Made by a program: the position numbers and the translations under genes. A model generated the notes under the pieces. That model was not told the origin of the DNA. It was given only the letters and a program-made list of their open reading frames with translations, and made no database searches. DNA of 64,000 bases from an uncultured Prevotella sp. (GTDB lineage Bacteria; Bacteroidota; Bacteroidia; Bacteroidales; Bacteroidaceae): assembly GCA_944321295.1 (NCBI GenBank), contig CALUKU010000001.1, forward strand, positions 62,001 to 126,000, written 5' to 3'. Of the stretch, positions 42,294-51,098 are shown piece after piece (the first letter of the stretch is position 1; each line of letters opens with the position of its first letter).

Positions 42294-42381
42294 GCAAGAT
42301 GCGGCGTTTTACATTATAAAATGCCGCATCTTGCCATTCAATAGGCCATGTTTTATAAGGTAAAACATGACATATGTTCAA
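42294..42381. repeat. 22-bp-period intergenic array F (4 units)
   Basis: Units start at 42294, 42316, 42338 and 42360. The first two form a hairpin; the last two form another (CATGTTTTA with TAAAACATG, 42347-42355 and 42361-42369). The unit at 42338 is close to the unit at 25915 in array D (15 of 22). The array begins 40 bases past the oxidoreductase stop. Confidence 0.7.
42295..42333 (+). terminator. Terminator after the FAD oxidoreductase gene
   Basis: CAAGATGCGGC (42295-42305) pairs exactly with GCCGCATCTTG (42323-42333); the stem continues inward with A/T pairs. It is part of array F. Confidence 0.65.
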
Positions 42382-42564
42382 ACGGTTGATTATCAAGTGG
42401 ATACGAAGCTTTGTCAGACTGGAGCCTGACATGTATTTTACTTATGACATTTTAGTCGGATAACGTTGACGACTGTGTTTTCCCTTAATGCACCAGTCAC
42501 TTAACTTGTGAACAAATTCTTAATATCGCCAAGAGTAAACGGGGTCAGTTTTTATTACAAACGC

Positions 42565-42595
42565 TTGTACGGATGAGTAAAATTTAGTACTTTTG
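42565..42595 (+). promoter_or_regulatory. Distal promoter upstream of pheT
   Basis: TTG at 42565-42567, a 20-base spacer and TACTTTTG at 42588-42595. It would give a leader of about 200 bases before pheT. Confidence 0.6.
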
Positions 42596-42765
42596 CGGTC
42601 GGTTAAGAAAATCCGGCAAATCAGTCGGTCGTTAACGATTATGGGCGATGCGGTTATTGTAAAAACGGTTAAACTCGGATATTTGTATGAAGACAAATCA
42701 TGGCTGATATAAGCTTTGATTAAATGTTTATAATAACAATGTTACAAATCATACCGCATGCGCCA

Positions 42766-42773
42766 TAACTTTG
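42766..42773 (+). promoter_or_regulatory. Proximal -7 box of pheT
   Basis: TAACTTTG, 32 bases before the pheT ATG. The -33 region is weak (TTAC at 42742-42745). Confidence 0.4.
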
Positions 42774-42805
42774 TTTATTGAACTTGTCAATTTAAATATA
42801 AAAAA

Positions 42806-45268
42806 ATGAACATATCTTATAAATGGCTTAAGGAATACGTAGACTTCAATCTTACTCCGCAGGAAGTTTGCGACGCCTTGACGTCAACAGGACTTGAGGT
42901 TGATGCCTTAGAGGAAGTGCAAAGCGTAAAAGGCGGACTGAAAGGATTATTCGTGGGCAAAGTGTTGACATGCGAACCACATCCGAATTCTGACCACTTG
43001 CACGTAACGACCGTTGACCTTGGACGTAATGAGCCATCCCAAATAGTATGCGGCGCTCCCAATGTAGCTGCCGGACAGAAAGTGATAGTGGCTGATTTGG
43101 GCTGCGTATTGTATGACGGTGACAAGGAATTCGTGATAAAGAAGTCAAAACTGCGCGGCGTTGACAGCTTCGGCATGATTTGCGCAGAAGACGAAATAGG
43201 AGTAGGCACAAGTCATGACGGTATTATAGTTCTGCCGGATGACGCCCCCATAGGTCAGCCGGCGGCCGATTATTACCATTTGGAAAGCGACTGGCTTATC
43301 GAGATTGACATAACAGCCAACCGTGCGGACGCGTTGTCGCATTGGGGCGTAGCACGCGACCTCTATGCATGGCTCATGCGCAATGGTTATGAAACTTCGC
43401 TTCATCGTCCTGACTGTTCAAAATTCAATGTGGACGATAATTCCCTGCCGATTGAGGTTACGATTGAAAACAACGATGCCTGCAAGCGCTATGCGTGTGT
43501 AAGTATAACAGGATGTGACGTTAAGGAAAGTCCTGAATGGCTGCAGGAAAAATTACGTGTCATAGGACTTCGACCGATCAACAACATTGTCGACATAACA
43601 AACTATATTATGATGGCTTACGGACAACCGTTGCATTGTTTTGACGCTGACATGGTAGAGGGCCATCATATAATTGTAAAGACAATGCCTGAAGGCACGC
43701 CGTTCGTTACGCTTGACGGCGTGGAGCATAAGCTTGGCACACACGACCTTGCCATATGCAATGAGAAGGAAGCGATGTGTATAGCCGGCGTATTCGGAGG
43801 AAAGGGCAGCGGAACGTATGAAACAACTACGAACGTAGTGCTTGAGAGCGCTTATTTTCATCCCACATGGATTCGTAAAAGCGCGCGCAGGCATGGATTG
43901 AGTACGGATGCTTCGTTCAGATTCGAGCGCGGTATCGACCCCAACGGTGTAATTTACGCCTTGCAGCAGGCGGCTATAATGTGTAAGGAACTTGCCGGAG
44001 GAAAGATATCCATGGAAATAAAGGATGTATATCCTGAACCAATGGATGATTTTAAGGTTTCTCTGAAATACGACTATGTAAACCAATTGATAGGCAAGGA
44101 TATTCCTGAAGACATGGTGAAGTCAATAGTCAGAAGCCTTGATATGCGTATTGATGCGGAATCTGAGGATGGATTGGAGTTGAGTGTTCCGCCTTACCGT
44201 GTGGACGTTCAGCGCCCCTGTGATGTTGTTGAAGACATCCTCCGCATATACGGATACAACAATGTTGAGATACCTACACAGCTTAAAAGTTCGCTTGTAA
44301 TAAAGGGCGACGAAGACAATAAGCATAAGTTGGAAAACATTATAGGTGAGCAACTTGTGGGCTATGGCTTCAACGAGATATTGAACAACTCTCTTACGAA
44401 GGCTGCCTATTATGAAGGTTTGAACCATTGTCCGTCAGAAAATTTGGTTAGGATAATGAATCCGTTGAGCTCTGACCTAAATGTGATGCGTGGTACGCTT
44501 CTGTTCGGCGGACTTGAAAGCATTGCGTATAACGCCAATAGGAAAAATCCCGACTTGAGGTTTTTCGAGGTTGGCAACGTTTACAAGTTCTCACCTGAGA
44601 AGCAAAACCACGACAATCCGATGCAGGCCTATAAGGAAGAAACACATATTGGATTGTGGGTTACCGGTAAGCGTGTGTCTGGCAACTGGGCACATCCCGA
44701 TGAGGACTCGTCGTTCTATGAACTGAAAGCGTACGTAGACAATATTTTTGCCCGCGTAGGCGTGGCAAAAGGCGCCATGAAAGTTGAAACAAGCGACAAT
44801 GACATGTTTGCGAGTGCCCTTGTCATGGAAGACAGAAACGGTAAGGTATATGCCGAAATAGGCATAATCAGCAAAAAACTGCTGAAGAAATTCGACATAA
44901 ACAATCCCGTTTATTATGCCGACATACATTGGAGCACCGTTGTGAAAGCCATACGCAAGAAGTCGGTAAGTTTCCATGATCTTAGCAAGTATCCGGCCGT
45001 AAGCCGCGATTTGGCACTTTTGATAGATAAGGGCGTTAAATTTGCCGATATTGAGCGTATAGCCCGCCAAACTGAAAAGAAATATCTTAAGAGCGTTGAG
45101 CTGTTTGACGTATATGAAGGCAAGAACCTGCCTGAAGGCAAAAAGAGCTATGCTGTCAACTTCATTCTGCAGGATGAGGAAAAGACCTTGAACGACAAGC
45201 AGATAGACACTATGATGAACAAGCTCATCACTAATCTGAAGAAAGAGCTGAAAGCAGAGTTAAGATAA
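42806..45268 (+). CDS. pheT: Phenylalanine-tRNA ligase beta subunit
   Basis: PheT pairs with PheS to charge tRNA-Phe; pheS is not in this window, which is usual in Bacteroidales. The 820-aa protein has the N-terminal tRNA-binding EMAP-like domain (about 40-155). The B3/B4 editing domain follows (about 215-390; GQPLHCFDADMV), then B5 (about 410-480) and the pseudo-catalytic core. The C-terminal anticodon-binding FDX-ACB domain starts near 727 (HDLSKYPAVSRDLALLID). Length and start are standard. Two candidate promoters precede it, the distal one leaving a long leader. yebC follows after 55 bases. Confidence 0.96.
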   Translation: MNISYKWLKEYVDFNLTPQEVCDALTSTGLEVDALEEVQSVKGGLKGLFVGKVLTCEPHPNSDHLHVTTVDLGRNEPSQIVCGAPNVAAGQKVIVADLGCVLYDGDKEFVIKKSKLRGVDSFGMICAEDEIGVGTSHDGIIVLPDDAPIGQPAADYYHLESDWLIEIDITANRADALSHWGVARDLYAWLMRNGYETSLHRPDCSKFNVDDNSLPIEVTIENNDACKRYACVSITGCDVKESPEWLQEKLRVIGLRPINNIVDITNYIMMAYGQPLHCFDADMVEGHHIIVKTMPEGTPFVTLDGVEHKLGTHDLAICNEKEAMCIAGVFGGKGSGTYETTTNVVLESAYFHPTWIRKSARRHGLSTDASFRFERGIDPNGVIYALQQAAIMCKELAGGKISMEIKDVYPEPMDDFKVSLKYDYVNQLIGKDIPEDMVKSIVRSLDMRIDAESEDGLELSVPPYRVDVQRPCDVVEDILRIYGYNNVEIPTQLKSSLVIKGDEDNKHKLENIIGEQLVGYGFNEILNNSLTKAAYYEGLNHCPSENLVRIMNPLSSDLNVMRGTLLFGGLESIAYNANRKNPDLRFFEVGNVYKFSPEKQNHDNPMQAYKEETHIGLWVTGKRVSGNWAHPDEDSSFYELKAYVDNIFARVGVAKGAMKVETSDNDMFASALVMEDRNGKVYAEIGIISKKLLKKFDINNPVYYADIHWSTVVKAIRKKSVSFHDLSKYPAVSRDLALLIDKGVKFADIERIARQTEKKYLKSVELFDVYEGKNLPEGKKSYAVNFILQDEEKTLNDKQIDTMMNKLITNLKKELKAELR

Positions 45269-45323
45269 GGAGTGAGAATAACTTATTGACGGAAACAATA
45301 ATATAAAAAGTAAATAATATCTT

Positions 45324-46049
45324 ATGGGAAGAGCATTTGAATACCGCAAAGCTACAAAACTGAAGAGATGGGGCCACATGGCCAGGACGTTTACAAAAAT
45401 CGGAAAACAGATAGCCATTGCCGTTAAGGCCGGCGGTCCGGACCCTGACAACAACCCGCATTTGCGTTCAATCATCTTGAACGCTAAGCGTGAGAATATG
45501 CCTTTGGAAAACGTGAAGCGCGCCATTAAAAACGCGATGGGAAAAGACCAGAGTGACTATAAGGAAGTAACATACGAAGGATATGGCCCTCACGGAATAG
45601 CAATATTTGTTGATGCGGCAACAGACAACACAACGCGAACGGTTGGTAATGTGCGTGCTATATTCAATAAGTTTAACGGCAACCTGGGAACCATGGGCAG
45701 CCTGTCGTTCCTGTTTGATCATAAATGCGTGTTCACGTTTAAGATGAAAGATGGCCTTGATATGGACGAACTCATTCTTGACCTTATAGATTATGGCGTG
45801 GAAGAGGATTATGATTTCGACGAAGAGAACAACGAAGTTACCATCTACGGTGACCCGAAGAGTTTTGGCGAAATACAAAAACATCTTGAAGAAAACGGCT
45901 TTGAAGTTACAGGTGCAGAGTTTACGAGAATACCTAATGATCTCAAGGATGTAACTCCTGAAGAGCGTGAAACTATCGACAAGATGGTAGATCTGCTCGA
46001 AGACGACGATGACGTGCAGAATGTTTATACGAATATGAAGCCGGAATAA
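45324..46049 (+). CDS. yebC: YebC/PmpR-family protein
   Basis: The 241-aa product has the three-domain YebC plan, with MGRAFEYRKATKLKRWGHMA at the start, then GPDPDNNPHLRSII and YEGYGPHGIA. The latter is the hallmark of the family. YebC proteins were first described as DNA-binding regulators; more recent work points to a role in translation at difficult stretches. It lies 55 bases after pheT and 25 bases before a strong terminator, so it is probably the last gene of the pheT transcript. Confidence 0.95.
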   Translation: MGRAFEYRKATKLKRWGHMARTFTKIGKQIAIAVKAGGPDPDNNPHLRSIILNAKRENMPLENVKRAIKNAMGKDQSDYKEVTYEGYGPHGIAIFVDAATDNTTRTVGNVRAIFNKFNGNLGTMGSLSFLFDHKCVFTFKMKDGLDMDELILDLIDYGVEEDYDFDEENNEVTIYGDPKSFGEIQKHLEENGFEVTGAEFTRIPNDLKDVTPEERETIDKMVDLLEDDDDVQNVYTNMKPE

Positions 46050-46073
46050 TATCCCAATAAAATAATGAATTGA

Positions 46074-46114
46074 AGTTGAGGCAGTATTTTTTCATTATTG
46101 CCTCAACTTTTTAT
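46074..46114 (+). terminator. Rho-independent terminator after yebC
   Basis: AGTTGAGGCA (46074-46083) pairs exactly with TGCCTCAACT (46099-46108), then TTTTATT follows. Confidence 0.85.
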
Positions 46115-46137
46115 TAATATGATACATTATTATATTT

Positions 46138-46389
46138 ATGAAGAAAATAACCTACGTAACGTCAGGAACATGCAGCAAGCTTATTGAACTTGAAGTAGAT
46201 GACGACAACAGAATAAGCAACGTAAGTTTTGTTGGCGGGTGTAACGGCAATTTACAAGGAATCTGTTCGCTTGTGAAAGGAATGAGAATCGAGGACGTGA
46301 AATCAAAACTTAACGGAATACGCTGCGGCAGCAAGACCACAAGTTGCCCAGACCAGCTTTGCCGTGCCATCGACCAACTTGAGGAATAA
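46138..46389 (+). CDS. TSCPD domain protein (TIGR03905-like)
   Basis: The 83-aa protein is a single small domain with conserved cysteines (SGTCSK, GGCNGN, GIC, RCGSK) and the name-giving motif TTSCPDQLCRA near the C-terminus. The same domain occurs at the end of vitamin B12-dependent ribonucleotide reductases, where it is thought to bind metal or nucleic acid. Stand-alone copies like this have no assigned role. It begins 24 bases after the yebC terminator. I see no consensus promoter there, so it may be expressed by readthrough or from a poorly matching promoter (TATATTTA just upstream). Confidence 0.88.
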   Translation: MKKITYVTSGTCSKLIELEVDDDNRISNVSFVGGCNGNLQGICSLVKGMRIEDVKSKLNGIRCGSKTTSCPDQLCRAIDQLEE

Positions 46390-46468
46390 CGTTAATAGTA
46401 CACATCTTTATAAGTGATAAACCATTTTGGTGATTTATCACTTATAATTATTTCAGATACATGTGCCA

Positions 46469-46855
46469 CTATTTATAATCTTTAGGAGTGACTTTGACGT
46501 CAATTAAAACCTTTCCCTTGTTCTTGGCCGAATAATATGTGTACGCAAAGTTAAAATCATGCTCTTTGTAAATCCTCAACGACGTAGCGTCCTTAACGCC
46601 TTTTACTAATTCTTCTTTTGTCTGCGGCGTACTTACGGCAGATGTGTCGGCCACGCCGCTTATTGTGTAAAAATAATGTATTGTGCGCGTTTCCTTTTCA
46701 TAAGTCATACTGTCGTTCACAATATATTCGGAAATTGCTATTGGACAATTCTTACGGGTAAAATCTTCAGCTTCGCGGGCGGCCTTTTCCTCCAAACTTT
46801 CATGGCATGCCGTTAGCAATAGCAGACAAAGTGATAAAGGCAAATACTTTTTCAT
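46469..46855 (-). CDS. Small lipoprotein of unknown function
   Basis: The ATG at 46855 (MKKYLPLSLCLLLLTAC) is chosen; an upstream ATG at 46879 lies inside the promoter box. The 128-aa product is a lipoprotein with lipobox LLTAC (Cys17) and a short mature domain of about 110 aa. Segments are SYEKETRT-like DSMTYEKETRTIHYFY and DIKVTPKDYK. It may be related to other Bacteroidales cell-surface lipoproteins, but I recognise no named family. It is monocistronic, with its own promoter, and divergent from lepA. Confidence 0.78.
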   Translation of the reverse strand: MKKYLPLSLCLLLLTACHESLEEKAAREAEDFTRKNCPIAISEYIVNDSMTYEKETRTIHYFYTISGVADTSAVSTPQTKEELVKGVKDATSLRIYKEHDFNFAYTYYSAKNKGKVLIDVKVTPKDYK

Positions 46856-46876
46856 ATAAATGATTATTTTCTGTTG

Positions 46877-46884
46877 CAAAAATA
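46877..46884 (-). promoter_or_regulatory. -7 box for the minus-strand lipoprotein
   Basis: TATTTTTG on the minus strand, 21 bases before the chosen ATG at 46855. Confidence 0.5.
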
Positions 46885-46978
46885 ATTAATTCCCTTTTCA
46901 AAAGATTGCATGGTGTGCAGTTTTTTCGATTTATTCATAAAAATAGCCAATTAGTTAGGAACAGTAAGCATTTTTTTG

Positions 46979-46986
46979 TATATTTG
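46979..46986 (+). promoter_or_regulatory. -7 box of the lepA promoter
   Basis: TATATTTG, 21 bases before the lepA ATG at 47008. It supports that start over an in-frame start at 46906. Confidence 0.5.
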
Positions 46987-47007
46987 CGTTCCAAAAAACG
47001 TGAATTA

Positions 47008-48789
47008 ATGGACGAGATAAGAAATTTTTGTATAATAGCGCACATCGACCACGGTAAGTCAACCATTGCCGACCGCTTATTGGAATATACAAAGACCATC
47101 CAGATAACAGAGGGGCAAATGCTTGATGACATGGATCTTGAACGTGAACGAGGTATCACGATAAAAAGCCATGCCATCCAGATGGAATATGAGCTTAAAG
47201 GTAAAAAATACATCCTCAATTTGATTGACACCCCGGGACACGTTGACTTCTCATATGAAGTGTCGCGAAGTATTGCCGCATGCGAAGGCGCCTTGCTTGT
47301 GGTGGATGCCACACAAGGCGTACAAGCTCAAACAATCAGTAACTTATACATGGCATTGGAGCATGATTTGGAGATAATTCCCGTAATCAATAAGATTGAC
47401 ATGCCTTCAGCAATGCCTGACGAGGTGGAAGATGAAATCATCGATTTGTTGGGGTGTGACCGTAAGGAAATAATTCGTGCATCAGGAAAGACCGGTGATG
47501 GTATTTCTGACATCCTTGAAGCTGTAGTAGAAAGGGTTCCATGTCCTAAGGGCGACCCCAATGCGCCTTTGCAGGCTTTGATTTTCGATTCTGTATTCAA
47601 CTCATTCCGCGGTATAATAGCATACTTTAAGATTGAAAACGGAAGCATAGCCAAGGGTGATAAGGTAAAGTTCTTTAATACGGGAATGGAATATGTTGCC
47701 GACGAAGTCGGTGTCTTGAAAATGGACATGATACCACGTAGCAGCCTTGGAACAGGCGACGTCGGTTATATAATCAGCGGCATAAAAGACAGTAAAGAGG
47801 TAAAAGTAGGTGATACTATAACACACATCGCACGCCCATGTGAAAAGGCCATTTCCGGTTTCCAGGAGGTTAAGCCGATGGTTTTCGCTGGCGTGTATCC
47901 CATAGATCCTGCAGATTATGAAAATCTGAGAGCCTCGCTTGAAAAGCTTCAGCTGAATGATGCGTCGTTGACGTTTTTACCGGAATCGTCTGTAGCATTA
48001 GGCTTCGGTTTCCGTTGCGGCTTCTTGGGATTGTTGCACATGGAAATCGTACAGGAACGCCTTGACAGAGAATTCAACATGGACGTTATAACTACGGTTC
48101 CTAACGTATCATACATGGTTTATGACAAGCAGGGCGGGGTTAAGGAAGTCCATAACCCTTCGGGGCTGCCTGACGCTACAATGATAGATCATATAGAGGA
48201 ACCTTACATCCGAGCCTCTATCATAACGGCCACTAACTATATTGGTCCGATAATGAAGCTCTGCCTTGATAAGCGTGGAGAATTGGTAAAGCAGGAATAT
48301 ATTAGCGGAAACCGCGTTGAGCTTTATTTCATGTTGCCTCTTGGCGAGATAGTCATAGACTTTTACGATAAGTTGAAAAGTATTTCCAAAGGATACGCTT
48401 CGTTTGACTATCATGTGGATTGTTTCCGCCCGTCAAAATTGGCTAAGCTTGACATTCTGCTTAACGGAGAACCTGTTGATGCGCTATCGACGCTTACACA
48501 CCAAGACAATGCGGTTGTATTAGGACGCCGTATGTGTGAGAAACTGAAAGAGCTTATTCCGCGCCAACAATTCGATATTGCCATACAAGCTGCCATCGGC
48601 TCAAAAATAATAGCACGCGAAACTATAAAATGTGTTCGCAAGGATGTTACTGCGAAATGTTACGGAGGCGACGTAAGCCGTAAGCGTAAGTTGCTTGAGA
48701 AGCAAAAGCGTGGTAAAAAGCGCATGAAACAAATCGGTAACGTGGAGGTTCCTCAAAAAGCATTCCTCGCAGTATTGAAGCTTGATTGA
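47008..48789 (+). CDS. lepA: Elongation factor 4 (LepA)
   Basis: LepA is a ribosome-associated GTPase that helps with initiation or back-translocation under stress. The 593-aa product starts [19 protein letters not shown], with G1 [10 protein letters not shown]3 DTPGH and G4 NKID. The EF-G-like domains II and V follow, then the LepA-specific C-terminal domain ending in [20 protein letters not shown]. The start at 47008 fits the family and the promoter. It is 118 bases upstream of the Crp/Fnr gene on the same strand. Confidence 0.97.
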   Translation: MDEIRNFCIIAHIDHGKSTIADRLLEYTKTIQITEGQMLDDMDLERERGITIKSHAIQMEYELKGKKYILNLIDTPGHVDFSYEVSRSIAACEGALLVVDATQGVQAQTISNLYMALEHDLEIIPVINKIDMPSAMPDEVEDEIIDLLGCDRKEIIRASGKTGDGISDILEAVVERVPCPKGDPNAPLQALIFDSVFNSFRGIIAYFKIENGSIAKGDKVKFFNTGMEYVADEVGVLKMDMIPRSSLGTGDVGYIISGIKDSKEVKVGDTITHIARPCEKAISGFQEVKPMVFAGVYPIDPADYENLRASLEKLQLNDASLTFLPESSVALGFGFRCGFLGLLHMEIVQERLDREFNMDVITTVPNVSYMVYDKQGGVKEVHNPSGLPDATMIDHIEEPYIRASIITATNYIGPIMKLCLDKRGELVKQEYISGNRVELYFMLPLGEIVIDFYDKLKSISKGYASFDYHVDCFRPSKLAKLDILLNGEPVDALSTLTHQDNAVVLGRRMCEKLKELIPRQQFDIAIQAAIGSKIIARETIKCVRKDVTAKCYGGDVSRKRKLLEKQKRGKKRMKQIGNVEVPQKAFLAVLKLD

Positions 48790-48870
48790 CAGGACAAAAT
48801 GAGAGAATTATAAGGTGGTAATGGTATTTTGTGAATTTTGCTAAGATAACTTAGGTCGCATTATCCCCAA

Positions 48871-48909
48871 CTCCTTATATTCTCGAAAAAGTTAAGGAGG
48901 GAAACCATG
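48871..48909 (+). promoter_or_regulatory. Strong Shine-Dalgarno site in a possible sequestering hairpin
   Basis: AAGGAGG (48894-48900) stands 6 bases before the ATG at 48907. Strong Shine-Dalgarno sites are rare in Bacteroidetes. CTCCTTA at 48871-48877 is an exact complement of TAAGGAG at 48893-48899, with a 15-base loop, so the site can be hidden in a stem. Confidence 0.5.
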
Positions 48910-49503
48910 AAAGAGATGTTGAAAACCAAGCGTGACATTGCGCGCGAGCTTGCCCGTAGGTATAGCACGATGACGCATGACGAACTTGACATACTTGAAA
49001 GCGTGCTCGTGCAAATGAAGTTCGCTAAAGGCGAAATGATTTTACGTGAGGGCGAGGTTTGCAGAAACCTATATTATGTAGATAAGGGATTAGTGCGCCA
49101 GTTTTATTTCAAGAAAGGCAAGGAAATGACTGAATATATGGGCACGGAAGGCAGTGTAATCATGTGCATAGAAAGCCTTTTTAAAGAAGAGCCTACGCAT
49201 CTGCAGGTTGAAGCATTGGAGCCGGTGCTGATATATGCGCTGCCTAAAGCCAGGCTTGAGGAGGTGGCGATGCACAATGTAAATATACAGATATTATATA
49301 GGAAGATACTTGAAGAATCATTAATTAATTCACAAATACATGCGGATTTGGTACGTTTTGAAACAGCTCAAGACCGTTACCAAAAGCTTTGTAAGATTTC
49401 ACCTCAGTTGGCTTTACGTGCGCCGTTGGTATATATTGCAAGTTATTTGCAGATGACACCGGAAACACTTAGTCGCGTACGCTCAAATATAACGCTGGGT
49501 TAG
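48907..49503 (+). CDS. Crp/Fnr-family transcriptional regulator
   Basis: The 198-aa protein has an N-terminal cyclic-nucleotide-binding-type beta-roll (about 28-120; FAKGEMILREGEVCRNLYYV) and a C-terminal winged helix. The recognition helix is visible in YIASYLQMTPETLSRVRS. No Fnr-type cysteine cluster is seen at the N-terminus, so it is not an iron-sulphur oxygen sensor of the Fnr kind. The ligand is unknown. It lies directly upstream of the Rnf operon, from which it is separated by a terminator and the Rnf promoter. A 22-bp palindrome at that promoter is a possible target, but this is inference. Confidence 0.88.
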   Translation: MKEMLKTKRDIARELARRYSTMTHDELDILESVLVQMKFAKGEMILREGEVCRNLYYVDKGLVRQFYFKKGKEMTEYMGTEGSVIMCIESLFKEEPTHLQVEALEPVLIYALPKARLEEVAMHNVNIQILYRKILEESLINSQIHADLVRFETAQDRYQKLCKISPQLALRAPLVYIASYLQMTPETLSRVRSNITLG

Positions 49504-49510
49504 AATTGTT

Positions 49511-49560
49511 AAAACGTGTGTGGATGAATTTATCCAAATCATCTACACACGTTTTTATTT
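49511..49560 (+). terminator. Terminator after the Crp/Fnr gene
   Basis: AAAACGTGTGTGGATGA (49511-49527) pairs with TCATCTACACACGTTTT (49539-49555 region) with one G.U pair, followed by TATTTA. Confidence 0.8.
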
Positions 49561-49633
49561 ATAAGGATGCTTTATACATATGCATTATTTATTGGTTTAA
49601 TTCATGACTTTTTATATTATTTTTTCAATTTTA

Positions 49634-49664
49634 TTTGTCAATTGAAAATATCGTATTACTTTTG
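49634..49664 (+). promoter_or_regulatory. Consensus promoter of the Rnf operon
   Basis: TTTG at 49634-49637, a 19-base spacer and TACTTTTG at 49657-49664. Transcription should start near 49671, inside a 22-bp palindrome. It shows that an in-frame start at 49635 cannot be real. Confidence 0.75.
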
Positions 49665-49666
49665 CA

Positions 49667-49688
49667 TTTGCAAACTCGAGTTTGCAAA
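49667..49688. promoter_or_regulatory. 22-bp perfect palindrome at the Rnf transcription start (probable operator)
   Basis: Two 11-base arms meet at CTCGAG: TTTGCAAACTC and GAGTTTGCAAA. The dyad begins 2 bases after the -7 box and ends 12 bases before the rseC ATG, so it covers the expected start of transcription. A dimeric regulator bound here would block initiation. I do not recognise the motif as a Fnr or Rex box. Confidence 0.6.
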
Positions 49689-49700
49689 CCTTATACTAAA

Positions 49701-50117
49701 ATGAATACTGACATTAAACATTGTGGGGTAATAGACGACATTGTTGACGGGTGTGCGAAAGTCCGTATCATCCAATCGTCGGCTTGCGCGTCATGCAAGG
49801 TTGCAGGACATTGTAACGCAGCCGAGAGTAAAGAGAAAATTGTCGAAATTTATGATTTTGACAAAACATGTTTTACTGTCGGAGATGAAGTGATTGTAGT
49901 AGCGAGTCAGCGGATGGGGACATATGCGGTTATGCTAAGTTCTGTGATTCCATTGTTCGTAATTATTATTGCTTTGGTTATAGCAATGGCACTGACAGGA
50001 AATGAGGTTGTTGCGGCTTTGTCTTGTTTAGGTGCGTTGATTCCGTATTACGCTATACTATACCTGTGCAGAAATAGGATCAAGCAACGCCTGTCATTCA
50101 GGATGGAACGTGGATGA
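49701..50117 (+). CDS. rseC: RseC/MucC-family membrane protein of the Rnf operon
   Basis: The 138-aa protein starts at the ATG at 49701, after the promoter and palindrome. It has an N-terminal cysteine-rich part (SSACASCKVAGHC, four cysteines) and two membrane segments (about 70-115). RseC proteins are linked to SoxR reduction and the Rnf/Rsx complex in gamma-proteobacteria, and the gene commonly precedes rnfB in Bacteroidetes. The four cysteines may bind a metal or an Fe-S cluster. It is the first gene of rseC-rnfBCDGEA; the gap to rnfB is 57 bases. Confidence 0.9.
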   Translation: MNTDIKHCGVIDDIVDGCAKVRIIQSSACASCKVAGHCNAAESKEKIVEIYDFDKTCFTVGDEVIVVASQRMGTYAVMLSSVIPLFVIIIALVIAMALTGNEVVAALSCLGALIPYYAILYLCRNRIKQRLSFRMERG

Positions 50118-50174
50118 AGCCATGGCACGAAATATAAAAAACGAATATTAACAACTAAAACAAATACAAAACTT

Positions 50175-51098
50175 ATGAACTTTATTTTAATTGCAGTAAT
50201 TGTTCTTGGATGTATAGCGCTGATTTCGGCAGTAGTGCTATATGTGTGTTCCAAGAAATTCGCTGTCTATGAAGACCCGCGCATAGCGCAGGTTACCGCT
50301 CTTTTACCAGGAGCCAATTGTGGAGGCTGCGGTTATCCGGGCTGTTCTGGTATGGCGGCAGCTTTGGTTAAAGGCGCAGACGCTGGATCGATAGACGGTT
50401 TGTTATGTCCTGTAGGCGGAGCCGACGTTATGGGACAAGTTGCCGATTTATTAGGCATGGCTGTTGCAAACACGGAACCTAAAGTAGCTGTGGTACGTTG
50501 CAACGGAACTTGTGAACTGCGTCCACGTACTGCTGTGTATGACGGTTTGCGTACATGTACGGCCATGAATTCGTGCGGAGCAGGTGAAACAGGATGTGGC
50601 TATGGCTGTCTTGGATGTGGCGATTGTGTTAAGGCTTGCCAATTCGGAGCAATTACAATGAACGAAGAAACAGGCCTTCCTGAAGTTGACGAAGAGAAGT
50701 GTACAGCATGCGGAGCATGTGTTAAAGCTTGTCCGCGCCATATTATAGAATTACGTAAGAAGGGCATTAAGAATCGCAGAGTTTACGTAAGGTGCGTAAA
50801 CAAAGACAAAGGCGCAGCAGCGATGAAAGCATGCAAAGCAGCATGTATCGGTTGCGGAAAGTGTGAAAAGGAATGTAAATTTGATGCGATAACAATTGTC
50901 AATAACGTATCTTACATAGATCCTGACAAGTGTAGGTTGTGTCGTAAGTGTGTAGATGTTTGTCCTACGCACGCAATAGTTGCTGTTAACTTTCCCGCAC
51001 CAAGACCTAAAACTGAGGAAACTGAAACTAAAGGAATGAATTCAGATGTTCCGACTAACGCTGATGTAGAACTAAAACAAGAGGAGGTAAAAGCATGA
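50175..51098 (+). CDS. rnfB: Rnf complex subunit B (Fe-S electron entry)
   Basis: RnfB takes electrons from ferredoxin for the membrane-bound Rnf complex (ferredoxin:NAD+ oxidoreductase), which pumps Na+ or H+. The 307-aa product has an N-terminal membrane anchor, the cluster motif NCGGCGYPGCSG and four ferredoxin-type CxxCxxCxxxC motifs (starting CLGCGDC, CTACGAC, CIGCGKC, CRLCRKC). E. coli RsxB has two of the latter, so this is the long form seen in Bacteroidetes and clostridia. The C-terminus is an acidic tail. It overlaps rnfC by 4 bases (ATGA). Confidence 0.96.
   Translation: MNFILIAVIVLGCIALISAVVLYVCSKKFAVYEDPRIAQVTALLPGANCGGCGYPGCSGMAAALVKGADAGSIDGLLCPVGGADVMGQVADLLGMAVANTEPKVAVVRCNGTCELRPRTAVYDGLRTCTAMNSCGAGETGCGYGCLGCGDCVKACQFGAITMNEETGLPEVDEEKCTACGACVKACPRHIIELRKKGIKNRRVYVRCVNKDKGAAAMKACKAACIGCGKCEKECKFDAITIVNNVSYIDPDKCRLCRKCVDVCPTHAIVAVNFPAPRPKTEETETKGMNSDVPTNADVELKQEEVKA

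Larger units (their letters stand above)
42255..42805. other. 551-base gap before pheT: array F, two promoters, leader
   Basis: It holds array F (42294-42381), an AT-rich spacer, a consensus-like promoter at 42565-42595, a 23-codon ORF (42641-42712), a short hairpin (ATTTGT/ACAAAT near 42681-42698) and a second -7 box at 42766-42773 just before pheT. Confidence 0.55.

Noticed and set aside
42641-42712. 23-codon leader ORF as a confirmed gene
   Set aside because: Too short to judge from one sequence; reported only as part of the leader finding.
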